This document shows positions 54,753-62,879 of a stretch of 64,000 nucleotides of DNA, one piece after another. The stretch's first letter is position 1. Each line of letters opens with the position of its first letter. Below the pieces are notes generated by a model. That model was not told where the DNA came from and did not search any database. It was given only the letters and a program-made list of their open reading frames with translations. The translations under genes and the position numbers were made by a program. Origin of the DNA: RHKX01 sp041393495 (GTDB lineage Bacteria > Actinomycetota > Thermoleophilia > Solirubrobacterales > 70-9). The stretch covers positions 108,403-172,402 of the forward strand of contig JAWKKA010000003.1 in assembly GCA_041393495.1 (NCBI GenBank), given 5' to 3'.

Positions 54753-55211
54753 ATGCGCCCCGTCCGGGTCCGGCTCGAACCTGATCGGGTGAGCGAGCGG
54801 GAGGAGTACGTTCGGCGCCTCTGGAAGCGCTTTCGCGAAGGAGGCATCGATGCGCTGCTCGCGGATGCGCCACGCGGCGTCGTCTGGGAGCCGTACGGCG
54901 CCGGCGATCGCCTGATCGAGCCCGACGAGCTCCGCGAGTTCTTCGCGAGCGTCGAGGGTGGGGGGTCGGGCCGGGAGGCGCTGATCTGGGAGCTGCACGA
55001 GGTCCGCGGGCACGTGCTGGCGATCGGCTCGGTGCGCTGGCCGGTCGGGCAGGGCTACAGCGAGGTCCTGGCGGCGTGGGTGTTCTTCTTCGACCGCGAC
55101 GGGCGGCTCTTTCGCGCCGCCACCTACGGGTCGCCCGAGGAGGCCGGAAGGGCGCTGCTCGCCGTCGAGGACACCGGCCGCGGAGACGAGCCGGCCCAGG
55201 TTGGGGGGTGA
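54753..55211 (+). CDS. SnoaL/NTF2-like domain protein
   Basis: 152 residues. REEYVRRLWKRFREGGIDAL and a run of beta strands ending VLAAWVFFFDRDGRL match the SnoaL-like (NTF2) cone fold used by small isomerases and binding proteins. No catalytic residues can be assigned. The start may be ATG 54753 or GTG 54789; the domain begins at the latter. A short gap separates it from tRNA-Val. Confidence 0.7.
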   Translation: MRPVRVRLEPDRVSEREEYVRRLWKRFREGGIDALLADAPRGVVWEPYGAGDRLIEPDELREFFASVEGGGSGREALIWELHEVRGHVLAIGSVRWPVGQGYSEVLAAWVFFFDRDGRLFRAATYGSPEEAGRALLAVEDTGRGDEPAQVGG

Positions 55212-55238
55212 GCGCGATGCCCTGCCGCCCGCGCCAAA

Positions 55239-55244
55239 TATGCT
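55239..55244 (+). promoter_or_regulatory. -10 box TATGCT, leaderless start of the acyl-CoA dehydrogenase
   Basis: TATGCT in an AT-rich patch (CCAAATATGCT) ends 7 nt before the ATG at 55252; no Shine-Dalgarno. Confidence 0.55.
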
Positions 55245-55251
55245 CCGCCCC

Positions 55252-56412
55252 ATGAGCGAAACCACCTCCGCTGCAGCCGGCGTCTACGAGGTCCCGGAGG
55301 AGCTGCGCGACTTCCGCGAGCTCGTCCGCAGGCTCGCGCAGGAGCAGATCGCGCCGCGCGCCGCCGAGATCGACGAGACGGGCGAGTATCCGTGGGACGT
55401 CCGCGAGCTGCTCGCCTCCCACGACATCCTCGGCCTGCCCTTCCCCGCCGAGTACGGCGGGACCGGGACCGGGACGCTGATGCAGCAGATCGCGGTCGAG
55501 GAGATCGCCAAGGCGTGTGCTTCGAGCGCCCTGATCCTGATGATCCAGGAGCTCGGGACGCTGCCGATCCAGCTCTTCGGCTCGGACGGGCTCAAGGACC
55601 GCCTGCTGCCGAGGTGCGCTTCGGGGGAGTGGTCGCCGGCCTTCGCGCTGAGTGAGCCGGAGGCGGGCTCCGATCCGGCCTCGATGCGGACCGTCGCCGT
55701 CCGCGACGGCGACGAGTGGGTCATCAACGGCGCCAAGAACTGGATCACCAACTCGGGGATCGCCGACTTCTACGTCGTCTTCGCCGTCACCGACCGCGAG
55801 GACCGCCGGGTCACGGCGTTCGTCGTCGAGAAGGACAGGCCGGGCTTCTCGATCGCGGGCCTCGAACACAAGCTGGGCATCAAGGGATCGCCGACGGGCT
55901 CGCCGGTCCTCGAGGACGTCAGGGTCCCGCAGGAGAACGTCGTCGGCGAGGTCGGCCGTGGCCTCGCAGTCGCGCTGGCGACGCTCGAGCGGACCCGCCT
56001 CGGCGCTGCCGCCCAGGCCGTCGGCATCGCCCAGGGGGCGGTCGACTACGCCGTCGGGTACGCGAAGGAGCGCGTCCAGTTCGGCAAGCCGATCATCGAG
56101 CTGCAGGGGATCCAGTTCAAGCTCGCCGACATGGCGACGAGGACGGCCGCCGCGCGCGAGCTGCTCTACACGGCCTGCGCGAAGATCGATCGCGGCGACC
56201 CCGACCGCTCGCGGTACAGCTCGATGGCGAAGCTGTTCGCATCCGACACGGCGATGGCGGTGACGGTTGAGGGCGTGCAGGTGCTCGGTGGCTACGGCTA
56301 CGTCAAGGAGTACCCGCTCGAACGGATGATGCGGGACGCCAAGATCACCCAGATCTACGAGGGGACCAACGAGATCCAGCGCGTCGTGATCGCGCGCTCG
56401 CTGAGCCGCTGA
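55252..56412 (+). CDS. Acyl-CoA dehydrogenase
   Basis: 386 residues. FALSEPEAGSDPASMRT and WITNSGIADFYVVFA are the FAD/substrate motifs. ERVQFGKPIIELQGIQFKLA is a family signature, and IYEGTNEIQRVVIAR at the C-terminus carries the catalytic Glu of short-chain type enzymes. It oxidises acyl-CoA to enoyl-CoA, passing electrons to ETF. No beta-oxidation neighbours are adjacent, so substrate length is unknown. Confidence 0.93.
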   Translation: MSETTSAAAGVYEVPEELRDFRELVRRLAQEQIAPRAAEIDETGEYPWDVRELLASHDILGLPFPAEYGGTGTGTLMQQIAVEEIAKACASSALILMIQELGTLPIQLFGSDGLKDRLLPRCASGEWSPAFALSEPEAGSDPASMRTVAVRDGDEWVINGAKNWITNSGIADFYVVFAVTDREDRRVTAFVVEKDRPGFSIAGLEHKLGIKGSPTGSPVLEDVRVPQENVVGEVGRGLAVALATLERTRLGAAAQAVGIAQGAVDYAVGYAKERVQFGKPIIELQGIQFKLADMATRTAAARELLYTACAKIDRGDPDRSRYSSMAKLFASDTAMAVTVEGVQVLGGYGYVKEYPLERMMRDAKITQIYEGTNEIQRVVIARSLSR

Positions 56413-56495
56413 GGGCCCCGTCGCTCCCGATCTACACATGGACCCCGCGGGCGGCGGCTCCGCTGGCGGTCTGACGGCGGCGTAGCCGGCCCCCC

Positions 56496-58391
56496 GTGCT
56501 GGCCGACGCGCTCGTCACCTACGTCGCGGCGATCGGGCTGATCGCGGTCGCGACCGCGCTCGGCGCCGGAATCCTCGCCGCCGCCGGCGCGCGGCGGCTG
56601 TCCCCGGTCGCGCCGGTGGTCGGCCTCGCCGCCGCGAGCGCCCTCGCGTGGTGGGCGGTGCGGCTGCCCGGCCACGGCCTCACCGCGCTGCTCGTGCTGC
56701 TCGCGGCGGCAGCCGTCGCCGGCGCGCTCGCGGCGACCCGGCTCGGCGGCATCGCCGAGACGCTCGCCCGGATGCTGCCGGCCGCCGTCGGGACGCTCGC
56801 GGCCGTCTCGATCCCGTTCGTCGTCGAGGGGCACATCGGGGTCCTCGGCAGTGGTTTCAACGTCGACATGTCCCAGCACCTGTTCGCGGCGAGCTGGCTC
56901 CTCGATCAGGAGGGGCTGAGCCCGAGCCTCGTCCGCAACGGCTATCCGCTCGGGCCGCACGCGCTCGCCGTCACGGCCGACCGGGTCACGGGCGAGCTCA
57001 GCACCGCCTTCACGGCGGTGACGATCGCGGTGCCGGTCGCCGCCGCGCTTGCGGCCCTCGCGGCTCTCGGCCGGCTCCCGCGCCTCCGGGCGTCCGTCGT
57101 CGCGGTCCTGAGCGCGCTCGCCTATCTGGTCGCGTCCTATCTCGCCCAGGGGGCGTTCAAGGAGCTCTTCGAGGCGGCCTTCCTGCTCGGCTTCGCGCTC
57201 TGGCTCCGCGAGCTGACGCGAGATCGCGAGCGCACCGGCGAGGGCCTGCTGATGTTCTTGCCCGGCGCCGTGATCGCTGCCGGTGCGCTCTACGTCTACA
57301 GCTGGCCCGGCCTCGTCTGGCTCGGCGCGGCAGCGGTGGTCTGGGCGCTCGTCGAGCTCCGGCGCCGTCGCGTCGGCGTCCGTGAAGCCGTACCCCGCTT
57401 CGCCCCGGCGGCGCTGGTCGGGCTCCTCGTCCTGGGGCTCGCGGCGGCGCCGGAGCTCGATCGGATCGGCAGGTTCGGGACGAGCGTCGACGCGGTCACC
57501 GAGCGGACGCCGAGCGCGGCGGCCGCCGGGGCGGGGGATCGGGCGCAGGGTGGGGGAGCGGGGCAGGGCAGCGGGCCGTCCGGCGCCGTCGGCGGCTCAG
57601 CGCGGCCGAAACCGGTCCAGCCCGACTTCGACAACGACCTCGGCAACCTGTTCGGGCAGATCAACCCGGCCTCGGTCTTCGGGGTCTGGCCGAGCGGCGA
57701 CTTCCGCGTCAATCCCGGCGACGGGGCGGTGCCGGCTCCGGTCTTCTGGCTCGGCGCGCTGCTCGGCGCCGTCGCGTTCGCGCTCGGGGCAGTCGCCGCC
57801 TGGCGGCGTGCGGAGACCGCGATCCTGGCGGCGCTCGCGGCCGCTGCCGCTATCTGGCTGGGCGCCCGGATCGGCAGCACCCCGTACACGAGCGCCAAGG
57901 CGCTGCAGATGCTGGCGCCGCTGGTGATGCTGCTCGCCGCCGGCGGCCTGCTCGACCGCGCCGCCCCGGTGCCGCTGCGGACGCGCCATCCGCGGGCGCT
58001 CGCAGCTTGCGGAGCGGCGTTCGCGCTCGCGGCCGCCGCCTCTAGCGTCCTCGCTCTCGCCAACGCCCCGGTCGGCCCCGACGACTACACGCCGGGCGTC
58101 CGCAAGCTCGCGAAGCGCTTCGCCGGGGAGCCGACCCTGCTGCTCGCTCCGGCGACGACGATCGCCGACCAGCATGGCGCCGATTTCTACGGCTGGGAGT
58201 TGCGCGGCGCCGCGAGCGTCGCCGTCGAGCCGCTGCCCGCGGGCGGCAGCGCGCCGGCGGGCATCGCCCGGGTGCTGGTGGTCGGCGGCGATCAGGAGCC
58301 CCCGTTCGACGACGTCAAGCGGATCAACAGCGCCAACCGCGTCGTCCTCTGGCGGGTGCTCGATGGCCGACCCCACGAAACCGGTCAATAG
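56496..58391 (+). CDS. Large polytopic membrane protein, possibly GT-C glycosyltransferase-like
   Basis: 631 residues with about twelve hydrophobic helices. FNVDMSQHLFAASWLLDQEG, in the first large outside loop after the early helices, resembles the Asp-containing loop of GT-C enzymes. A low-complexity Gly/Ala/Gln segment (about 345-370) precedes later helices, and the last 110 residues are a soluble domain. Family not certain. GTG start with TAGCCG 7 nt upstream, a weak -10. It ends 11 bp before thrS. Confidence 0.6.
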   Translation: MLADALVTYVAAIGLIAVATALGAGILAAAGARRLSPVAPVVGLAAASALAWWAVRLPGHGLTALLVLLAAAAVAGALAATRLGGIAETLARMLPAAVGTLAAVSIPFVVEGHIGVLGSGFNVDMSQHLFAASWLLDQEGLSPSLVRNGYPLGPHALAVTADRVTGELSTAFTAVTIAVPVAAALAALAALGRLPRLRASVVAVLSALAYLVASYLAQGAFKELFEAAFLLGFALWLRELTRDRERTGEGLLMFLPGAVIAAGALYVYSWPGLVWLGAAAVVWALVELRRRRVGVREAVPRFAPAALVGLLVLGLAAAPELDRIGRFGTSVDAVTERTPSAAAAGAGDRAQGGGAGQGSGPSGAVGGSARPKPVQPDFDNDLGNLFGQINPASVFGVWPSGDFRVNPGDGAVPAPVFWLGALLGAVAFALGAVAAWRRAETAILAALAAAAAIWLGARIGSTPYTSAKALQMLAPLVMLLAAGGLLDRAAPVPLRTRHPRALAACGAAFALAAAASSVLALANAPVGPDDYTPGVRKLAKRFAGEPTLLLAPATTIADQHGADFYGWELRGAASVAVEPLPAGGSAPAGIARVLVVGGDQEPPFDDVKRINSANRVVLWRVLDGRPHETGQ

Positions 58392-58402
58392 CATTGGCCG
58401 CG

Positions 58403-60343
58403 ATGGCCGCGATCACCGTCCAGCTCCCTGACGGGTCCCCGCTCGAGCTCGAGGAGGGGGCCAGCGGCGCCGACGCCGCGGCGGCGATCGGGCCAGGCCT
58501 CGCGCGGGCGGCGCTCGCGATCCGCATCGGCGGCGAGACGCGCGACCTCGCCTCCCCGCTCGCCGGTGGCGATGAGATCGAGATCGTCACCGCGAAGAGC
58601 GACGGCGCCCTCGAGCTGATCCGCCACGACGCGGCCCACGTGATGGCGACCGCGGTCTGCGAGCTCTTTCCCGGCACGAAGGTGTCGATCGGGCCGCCGA
58701 TCGCCGACGGCTTCTACTACGACTTCGAGTTCCCGGAGGGGGTCAGCGTCTCCGAGTCGGACCTCGAGCGGATCGAGGAGCGGATGGCCGAGCACATCGC
58801 CGCCGACGAGCGCTTCGAGCGCAGCGACATCAGCGTCGAGGAGGCGCTCGAGCGCTTCCGCGCCGAGGACCAGCCCTACAAGGTCGAGCTCGTCGAGGAC
58901 CTGATCGAGCGCGAGGGCGCCGAGACCGTGTCGCTGTACCGCAACGGTCCGTTCACCGATCTCTGTCGCGGCCCCCACGCCCCCTCGACGGGGCGAATCG
59001 AGGCGGTGAAGCTGAGCTCGCTCGCGGGCGCGTACTGGCGCGGCGACGAGACCCGGCAGATGCTGACCCGGATCTACGGCACCGCCTTCTTCTCGAAGCG
59101 GGACCTCGCCGAGCACCTCGAGCGGATCGAGCAGGCGAAGGCGCGCGACCATCGCAAGCTCGGCCCCCAGCTCGACCTGTTCGTCTTCCGCGAGGAGGCG
59201 CCCGGGATGCCGTTCTGGCTGCCCAACGGGACGGTCCTGCTCGACCTGATCGAAGGGCAGGTGCGGGAGCAGCTCGACAAGCACGGCTACTCCCGGATCG
59301 ACACCCCGCAGATCCTCGATGAGCAGCTCTGGCACCGCTCCGGCCACTACGACAACTACCGCGAGAACATGTTCTTCGCCGAGCCGGCCGAGCGCGAGCG
59401 CGACGAGCACGCTCGTCGTTTCGCGGTCCGGCCGATGAACTGCCCCGGCGCCTGCCTGGTCTTCGCGAACGGCCGCCACTCCTACCGGGAGCTGCCGCTG
59501 CGGCTGGCCGAGTTCGGCCGCGTCTCGCGCTACGAGCGCGAGGGCGTCCTCCACGGCCTGCTCCGTGTCCGCGCCTTCACCCAGGACGACGCGCACGTCT
59601 ACTGCACCCGCGAGCAGGCCTCCGACGAGGTCGTCGCGATCGTCGCGGCGATCGACGAGCTCTACGCGAAGTTCGGGTTCGACTCGGTCGCGGTCGAGCT
59701 CTCGACCCGGCCCGAGAAGTCGATCGGCAGCGACGCCGAGTGGGAGGAGGCGGAGTCGATCCTCGGCGCCGCCCTCGAGCGGATCGGCCGCGAGTATCGC
59801 GTCAATCCCGGCGACGGCGCCTTCTACGGCCCGAAGATCGACTTCCACGTCACCGACGCGCTCGGCCGCTCGTGGCAGCTCGGCACCTGCCAGCTCGACT
59901 TCTTCATGCCCGAGCGCTTCGACCTGACCTACCAGGGCGCCGACAACCGGGACCACCGGCCACTGATGATCCACCGGGCGCTGCTCGGCTCGATGGAGCG
60001 CTTCGCGGGGATCCTGATCGAGCACTACGGCGGTCGCTTTCCCGACTGGCTCGCCCCGGTCCAGGCGGCGGTCCTGCCGGTCGCCGACCGCCACGTCGAG
60101 GCCGCCGAGGCGATCCTCGCGGAGCTCGGCGACCTCGGCGTCCGGGCCCGCGTCGACGGGCGCGGCGAGTCGGTCGGCCGCAAGATCCGCGACGCCGAGC
60201 TCGCCAAGGTCCCCTACATGCTGGTTCTCGGCGATCGCGAGCTCGACGCCGGCGGCGTCGCGGTCCGCTCCCACGCGGACGGCGACCTCGGCATCCTCGA
60301 CGCCGCCGCTCTCGCGGCCCGGCTCGGCCGCGGCCCCGACTGA
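58403..60343 (+). CDS. thrS: Threonyl-tRNA synthetase
   Basis: 646 residues: TGS domain (about 1-62), second additional/editing domain with HDAAHVMATAV, class II catalytic core (RPMNCPGACLVF motif 2 region, GTCQLDF, motif 3 near MIHRALLGSMERF) and a C-terminal anticodon-binding domain. It charges tRNA-Thr and edits Ser. ATG 58403 is favoured; TTG 58394 is in frame. TAGCAT (58389-58394) may be a -10. No T-box leader is seen. It heads the translation-gene block. Confidence 0.96.
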   Translation: MAAITVQLPDGSPLELEEGASGADAAAAIGPGLARAALAIRIGGETRDLASPLAGGDEIEIVTAKSDGALELIRHDAAHVMATAVCELFPGTKVSIGPPIADGFYYDFEFPEGVSVSESDLERIEERMAEHIAADERFERSDISVEEALERFRAEDQPYKVELVEDLIEREGAETVSLYRNGPFTDLCRGPHAPSTGRIEAVKLSSLAGAYWRGDETRQMLTRIYGTAFFSKRDLAEHLERIEQAKARDHRKLGPQLDLFVFREEAPGMPFWLPNGTVLLDLIEGQVREQLDKHGYSRIDTPQILDEQLWHRSGHYDNYRENMFFAEPAERERDEHARRFAVRPMNCPGACLVFANGRHSYRELPLRLAEFGRVSRYEREGVLHGLLRVRAFTQDDAHVYCTREQASDEVVAIVAAIDELYAKFGFDSVAVELSTRPEKSIGSDAEWEEAESILGAALERIGREYRVNPGDGAFYGPKIDFHVTDALGRSWQLGTCQLDFFMPERFDLTYQGADNRDHRPLMIHRALLGSMERFAGILIEHYGGRFPDWLAPVQAAVLPVADRHVEAAEAILAELGDLGVRARVDGRGESVGRKIRDAELAKVPYMLVLGDRELDAGGVAVRSHADGDLGILDAAALAARLGRGPD

Positions 60344-60490
60344 CGGCCGCCTTGCAGGGCCGCGGCCCCGACCGACGGGTCGCTTCCAGCCCCGCGGCCC
60401 CGGCCGACGGGCCGCTTGCAGCCCCGCCGCCCCGGCCGACGGGCCGCTTGCAGCCCCGCGGCCCCGGCCGACGGGCCGCTTGCAGCCCCG
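60326..60490. repeat. 32-bp tandem hairpin repeats after thrS, about five units
   Basis: The GACGG core recurs exactly every 32 bp at 60342, 60374, 60406, 60438 and 60470; the first unit contains the thrS stop. Each unit has GCGGCCC-N8-GGGCCGC able to form a 6-7 bp hairpin, then TTGCAGCCCC. Unit 2 has GGGTCGC, which still pairs as G-U in RNA; unit 4 has one mismatch. Constant hairpins with varying sequence suggest a structural role, such as a terminator array or 3' stabiliser. Confidence 0.85.
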
Positions 60491-60581
60491 CCCGGCTGTT
60501 CCGTTGCCAATCGCTGCCCATAGTGGTCAGCAATCGGCAGTGAAAGGCGGCGGCGGGTGTGATTGCCCCGGCCGCACTGTC

Positions 60582-60587
60582 TATACT
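60582..60587 (+). promoter_or_regulatory. -10 box TATACT of the infC operon
   Basis: TATACT is the closest match to the -10 consensus I noticed in the window. It lies 123 bp before infC and 8 nt before a short leader ORF. A convincing -35 was not found. Confidence 0.6.
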
Positions 60588-60595
60588 GCCGCGCG

Positions 60596-60631
60596 ATGCA
60601 AGTCACCGAGACCACGCCGCGCCGCTTCTGA
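60596..60631 (+). CDS. 11-codon leader ORF upstream of infC
   Basis: ATG at 60596, then codons for QVTETTPRRF and a TGA. It lies 8 nt after the TATACT box, so it would be translated almost leaderlessly at the 5' end of the infC transcript. The ORF ends 73 nt before infC. A leader peptide that senses translation (three Thr and two Arg among its 11 residues) is possible but unproven. Confidence 0.4.
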   Translation: MQVTETTPRRF

Positions 60632-60704
60632 GCGCCCGTGCACTTGCGCATCCCCGCTCCCATCCCCTCGTTGACGGCTTGACGCTCAGCGGCTCCGTTT
60701 TCTA

Positions 60705-61265
60705 GTGCCGGTTCCGCGACGCTTCGACCGGCGTCCCCCCGACCGGGACCCGACCCGCATCAACGACCGGATCCGCGTCCCGAAGGTCAGGCTGATCGGA
60801 GCCGACGGCGAGCAGATCGGCGTCGTCGACACCGATGAGGCGCGGCGGATCGCCCGCGAGGCCGATCTCGACCTCGTCGAGGTGGCGCCGGACTCGCGTC
60901 CGCCCGTCTGCCGGCTGCTCGATTACTCGAAGTACAAGTACGAGCAGGAGCAGAAGGCCAAGCAGGCCCGCAAGCACCAGCAGCAGGTCAACGTCCGCGA
61001 GATCAAGCTGCGGCCGAAGATCGCCGACCACGACTACGAGACCAAGAAGGGCCATGTCGAGCGGTTCCTCAACAAGAAGGACAAGGTCAAGGTGACGATC
61101 ATGTTCCGCGGCCGCGAGCAGGCCCACCCGGAGCGGGGTCGGGCGCTGCTCGAGCGCCTCTACGACGATCTCGGCGAGCTCGCCACGGTCGAGCAGGCCC
61201 CCCAGCAGGAAGGCCGGAACATGCACATGGTGCTGGCGCCCGGCAAGGTCGCCGGCAGCGCCTGA
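60705..61265 (+). CDS. infC: Translation initiation factor IF-3
   Basis: 186 residues. RINDRIRVPKVRLIGADGEQ is the N-domain signature, LLDYSKYKYEQEQK the interdomain linker and KVKVTIMFRGREQAHPERG the C-domain RNA-binding part. It keeps 30S free and checks the start codon. GTG 60705 is given, since no clear Shine-Dalgarno is present; infC often uses unusual starts. TTGACG occurs twice at about 60670-60683, so a second promoter close to the start is possible. Confidence 0.95.
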   Translation: MPVPRRFDRRPPDRDPTRINDRIRVPKVRLIGADGEQIGVVDTDEARRIAREADLDLVEVAPDSRPPVCRLLDYSKYKYEQEQKAKQARKHQQQVNVREIKLRPKIADHDYETKKGHVERFLNKKDKVKVTIMFRGREQAHPERGRALLERLYDDLGELATVEQAPQQEGRNMHMVLAPGKVAGSA

Positions 61266-61491
61266 CCGCCGAGCCGCCGCCGAGCGCTCCCCGGCGCCCG
61301 GCCCGCCCGCGGCCGCGTGCACGCTGCTGGGGCGGCAGGCGCCGGTATCCCGGCCTGGCTCGCCCCGGCGCGATCCGCGGTGGAGCCGGCGCCGCGGGCC
61401 GCGAGGGCCGTCGGGTGGGGCTGCGGCGCCGCGACCTCAGCACCGAGGCGAGCGCGGTACCGCGACGCACTCTGCTTCAATACCCCGTCCG

Positions 61492-61692
61492 ATGCCGAAG
61501 GCCAAGACCCACTCCGGCGCCAAGAAGCGCTTCAAGCGGACGTCCACGGGCAAGCTCCGCGGCCGCCGCGCCTACTCGAGCCACATCCTCGAGAAGAAGC
61601 CGCCGAAGCGGAAGCGCCGGATGGCCCGGCCGGTGGCGATCGCCCCGTCCGACACCTCGCGGGTCGACAAGCTGCTCGGGAAGAAGCGATAG
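61492..61692 (+). CDS. rpmI: 50S ribosomal protein L35
   Basis: 66 residues, very basic, PKAKTHSGAKKRFKRTSTGK as in L35. ATG 61492. A 226-bp gap from infC is unusual for this operon and contains no gene; TTCAATACCCC just before the start may be part of a promoter. Confidence 0.96.
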   Translation: MPKAKTHSGAKKRFKRTSTGKLRGRRAYSSHILEKKPPKRKRRMARPVAIAPSDTSRVDKLLGKKR

Positions 61693-61695
61693 CCG

Positions 61696-62052
61696 ATGCC
61701 GCGCGCAACGAACGCAGTCGCTCGGCGTCGCCGCCGCAAGAAGACGCTCGCGCAGGCGAAGGGCTATTACGGCCGCAAGCACTCCAGCTACCGGTTCGCG
61801 AACGAGCAGCTCATGCGGTCGGGCCAGTACGCCTACCGCGACCGCCGCAACCGCAAGCGCGAGTTCCGGCGGCTCTGGATCACCAGGATCAATGCTGCCG
61901 CCCGCCGTAACGGGATGAGCTACTCGGAGCTGATGCACGGCCTCAACGCCGCCGGCGTCGAGGTGAACCGGAAGATGCTCGCCGACCTCGCGGTCAACGA
62001 TCCTGATGCGTTCCGCCGATTCGCCGAGGTGGCCCGGGAGGCCGTGGCATAG
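61696..62052 (+). CDS. rplT: 50S ribosomal protein L20
   Basis: 118 residues. RRRRKKTLAQAKGYYGRKHS and YRDRRNRKREFRRLWITRIN are the L20 hallmarks. It starts 3 bp after rpmI. L20 is known to control its own operon in other bacteria by binding leader RNA. The unit ends at the terminator at 62080. Confidence 0.97.
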   Translation: MPRATNAVARRRRRKKTLAQAKGYYGRKHSSYRFANEQLMRSGQYAYRDRRNRKREFRRLWITRINAAARRNGMSYSELMHGLNAAGVEVNRKMLADLAVNDPDAFRRFAEVAREAVA

Positions 62053-62079
62053 GTCACGGTTCGCAGCGACGATCTCCCG

Positions 62080-62107
62080 GGCGGTCCACGAATGGGCCGC
62101 CTTTTTT
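62080..62107 (+). terminator. Rho-independent terminator of infC-rpmI-rplT
   Basis: GGCGGTCC-N6-GGGCCGCC (one G-U pair) followed by six Ts, 28 bp after the rplT stop. The clearest intrinsic terminator in the window. Confidence 0.9.
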
Positions 62108-62156
62108 GTGAGTGGACGGAGACAACGGACAGCGAGACACGAGGACAGCAACCACC

Positions 62157-62879
62157 GTGATAACCAGCCGCGACAACGAGAAGCTGAAGCTCGTCCGCAA
62201 GCTGCGCGAGCGGAAGTGGCGCGAACGGGAGGGGCTGTTCGTGACCGAGGGGGAGGATCTGCTCGCCGCCGGGCTCGCCGCCGGGCACTCGCCGGTCGAG
62301 GTCCTCGTCACCGCGGGGGCGGAGACAGCCGGGACCGAGGTCGAGCCGGACCTGCTCGACGCTGCCTCCGCGCTCGGGTCGGGGACGCGCGTGATCGCCG
62401 CCTGGCGGCTGCCGGAGGCGCCGCCACCGCCGGGGCCGGCCGTGTATCTGCACGGGGTCGGCGATCCCGGCAACGTCGGCACGATCATCCGGACCGCGGC
62501 GGCGCTGACCGGCGCCCGCGTCGTCCTCGGCCCCGGCTGCGCCGATGCCTACTCGCCGAAGGCCGTCCGCGCCAGCATGGGGGCGATGTTCGCGGCGCCG
62601 CCGAGCCGCGCCCGGTTCGAGGCGACGGCGGCGCCGCGGCTCGCGCTCGTCGCCCACGGCGACAGGGCGATCGACGACGCCCTCGCCGACCTCGGAGCCG
62701 AGCCGACGCTCTGTCTCGGCGCCGAGCGCGCGGGGCTGCCGACGGCGGTGGCGGACGCCTGCGAGGCGAGCGCGACGATCCCGCTCCGCGAGGGCGCCGA
62801 GTCGCTCAACGTGGCGGCCGCGGCGGCGATCGCGCTGCAGCGGATATCGTCGCTCTCCGCGGCGGTGGGTGGCGACTGA
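62157..62879 (+). CDS. SpoU/TrmH-family RNA 2'-O-methyltransferase
   Basis: About 240 residues. VITSRDNEKLKLVRKLRERK starts the family N-domain, GDPGNVGTIIRTAAA is motif 1, and LCLGAERAGLP and AESLNVAAAAAIAL form the knotted SAM site. It probably methylates a 23S rRNA ribose (RlmB/TsnR-like); the exact target is unknown. GTG 62157 is chosen (alternative GTG 62112). Its TGA overlaps the pheS ATG. Neighbouring of a spoU gene with pheST is common. Confidence 0.9.
   Translation: MITSRDNEKLKLVRKLRERKWREREGLFVTEGEDLLAAGLAAGHSPVEVLVTAGAETAGTEVEPDLLDAASALGSGTRVIAAWRLPEAPPPPGPAVYLHGVGDPGNVGTIIRTAAALTGARVVLGPGCADAYSPKAVRASMGAMFAAPPSRARFEATAAPRLALVAHGDRAIDDALADLGAEPTLCLGAERAGLPTAVADACEASATIPLREGAESLNVAAAAAIALQRISSLSAAVGGD

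Noticed and set aside
58392..58402. T-box or other riboswitch ahead of thrS
   Set aside because: Only 11 bp separate thrS from the upstream gene, and no T-box sequence is visible in the upstream coding region.
60326..60490. The 32-bp repeats as a CRISPR array
   Set aside because: Units are directly abutting without unique spacers, and no cas genes are present.
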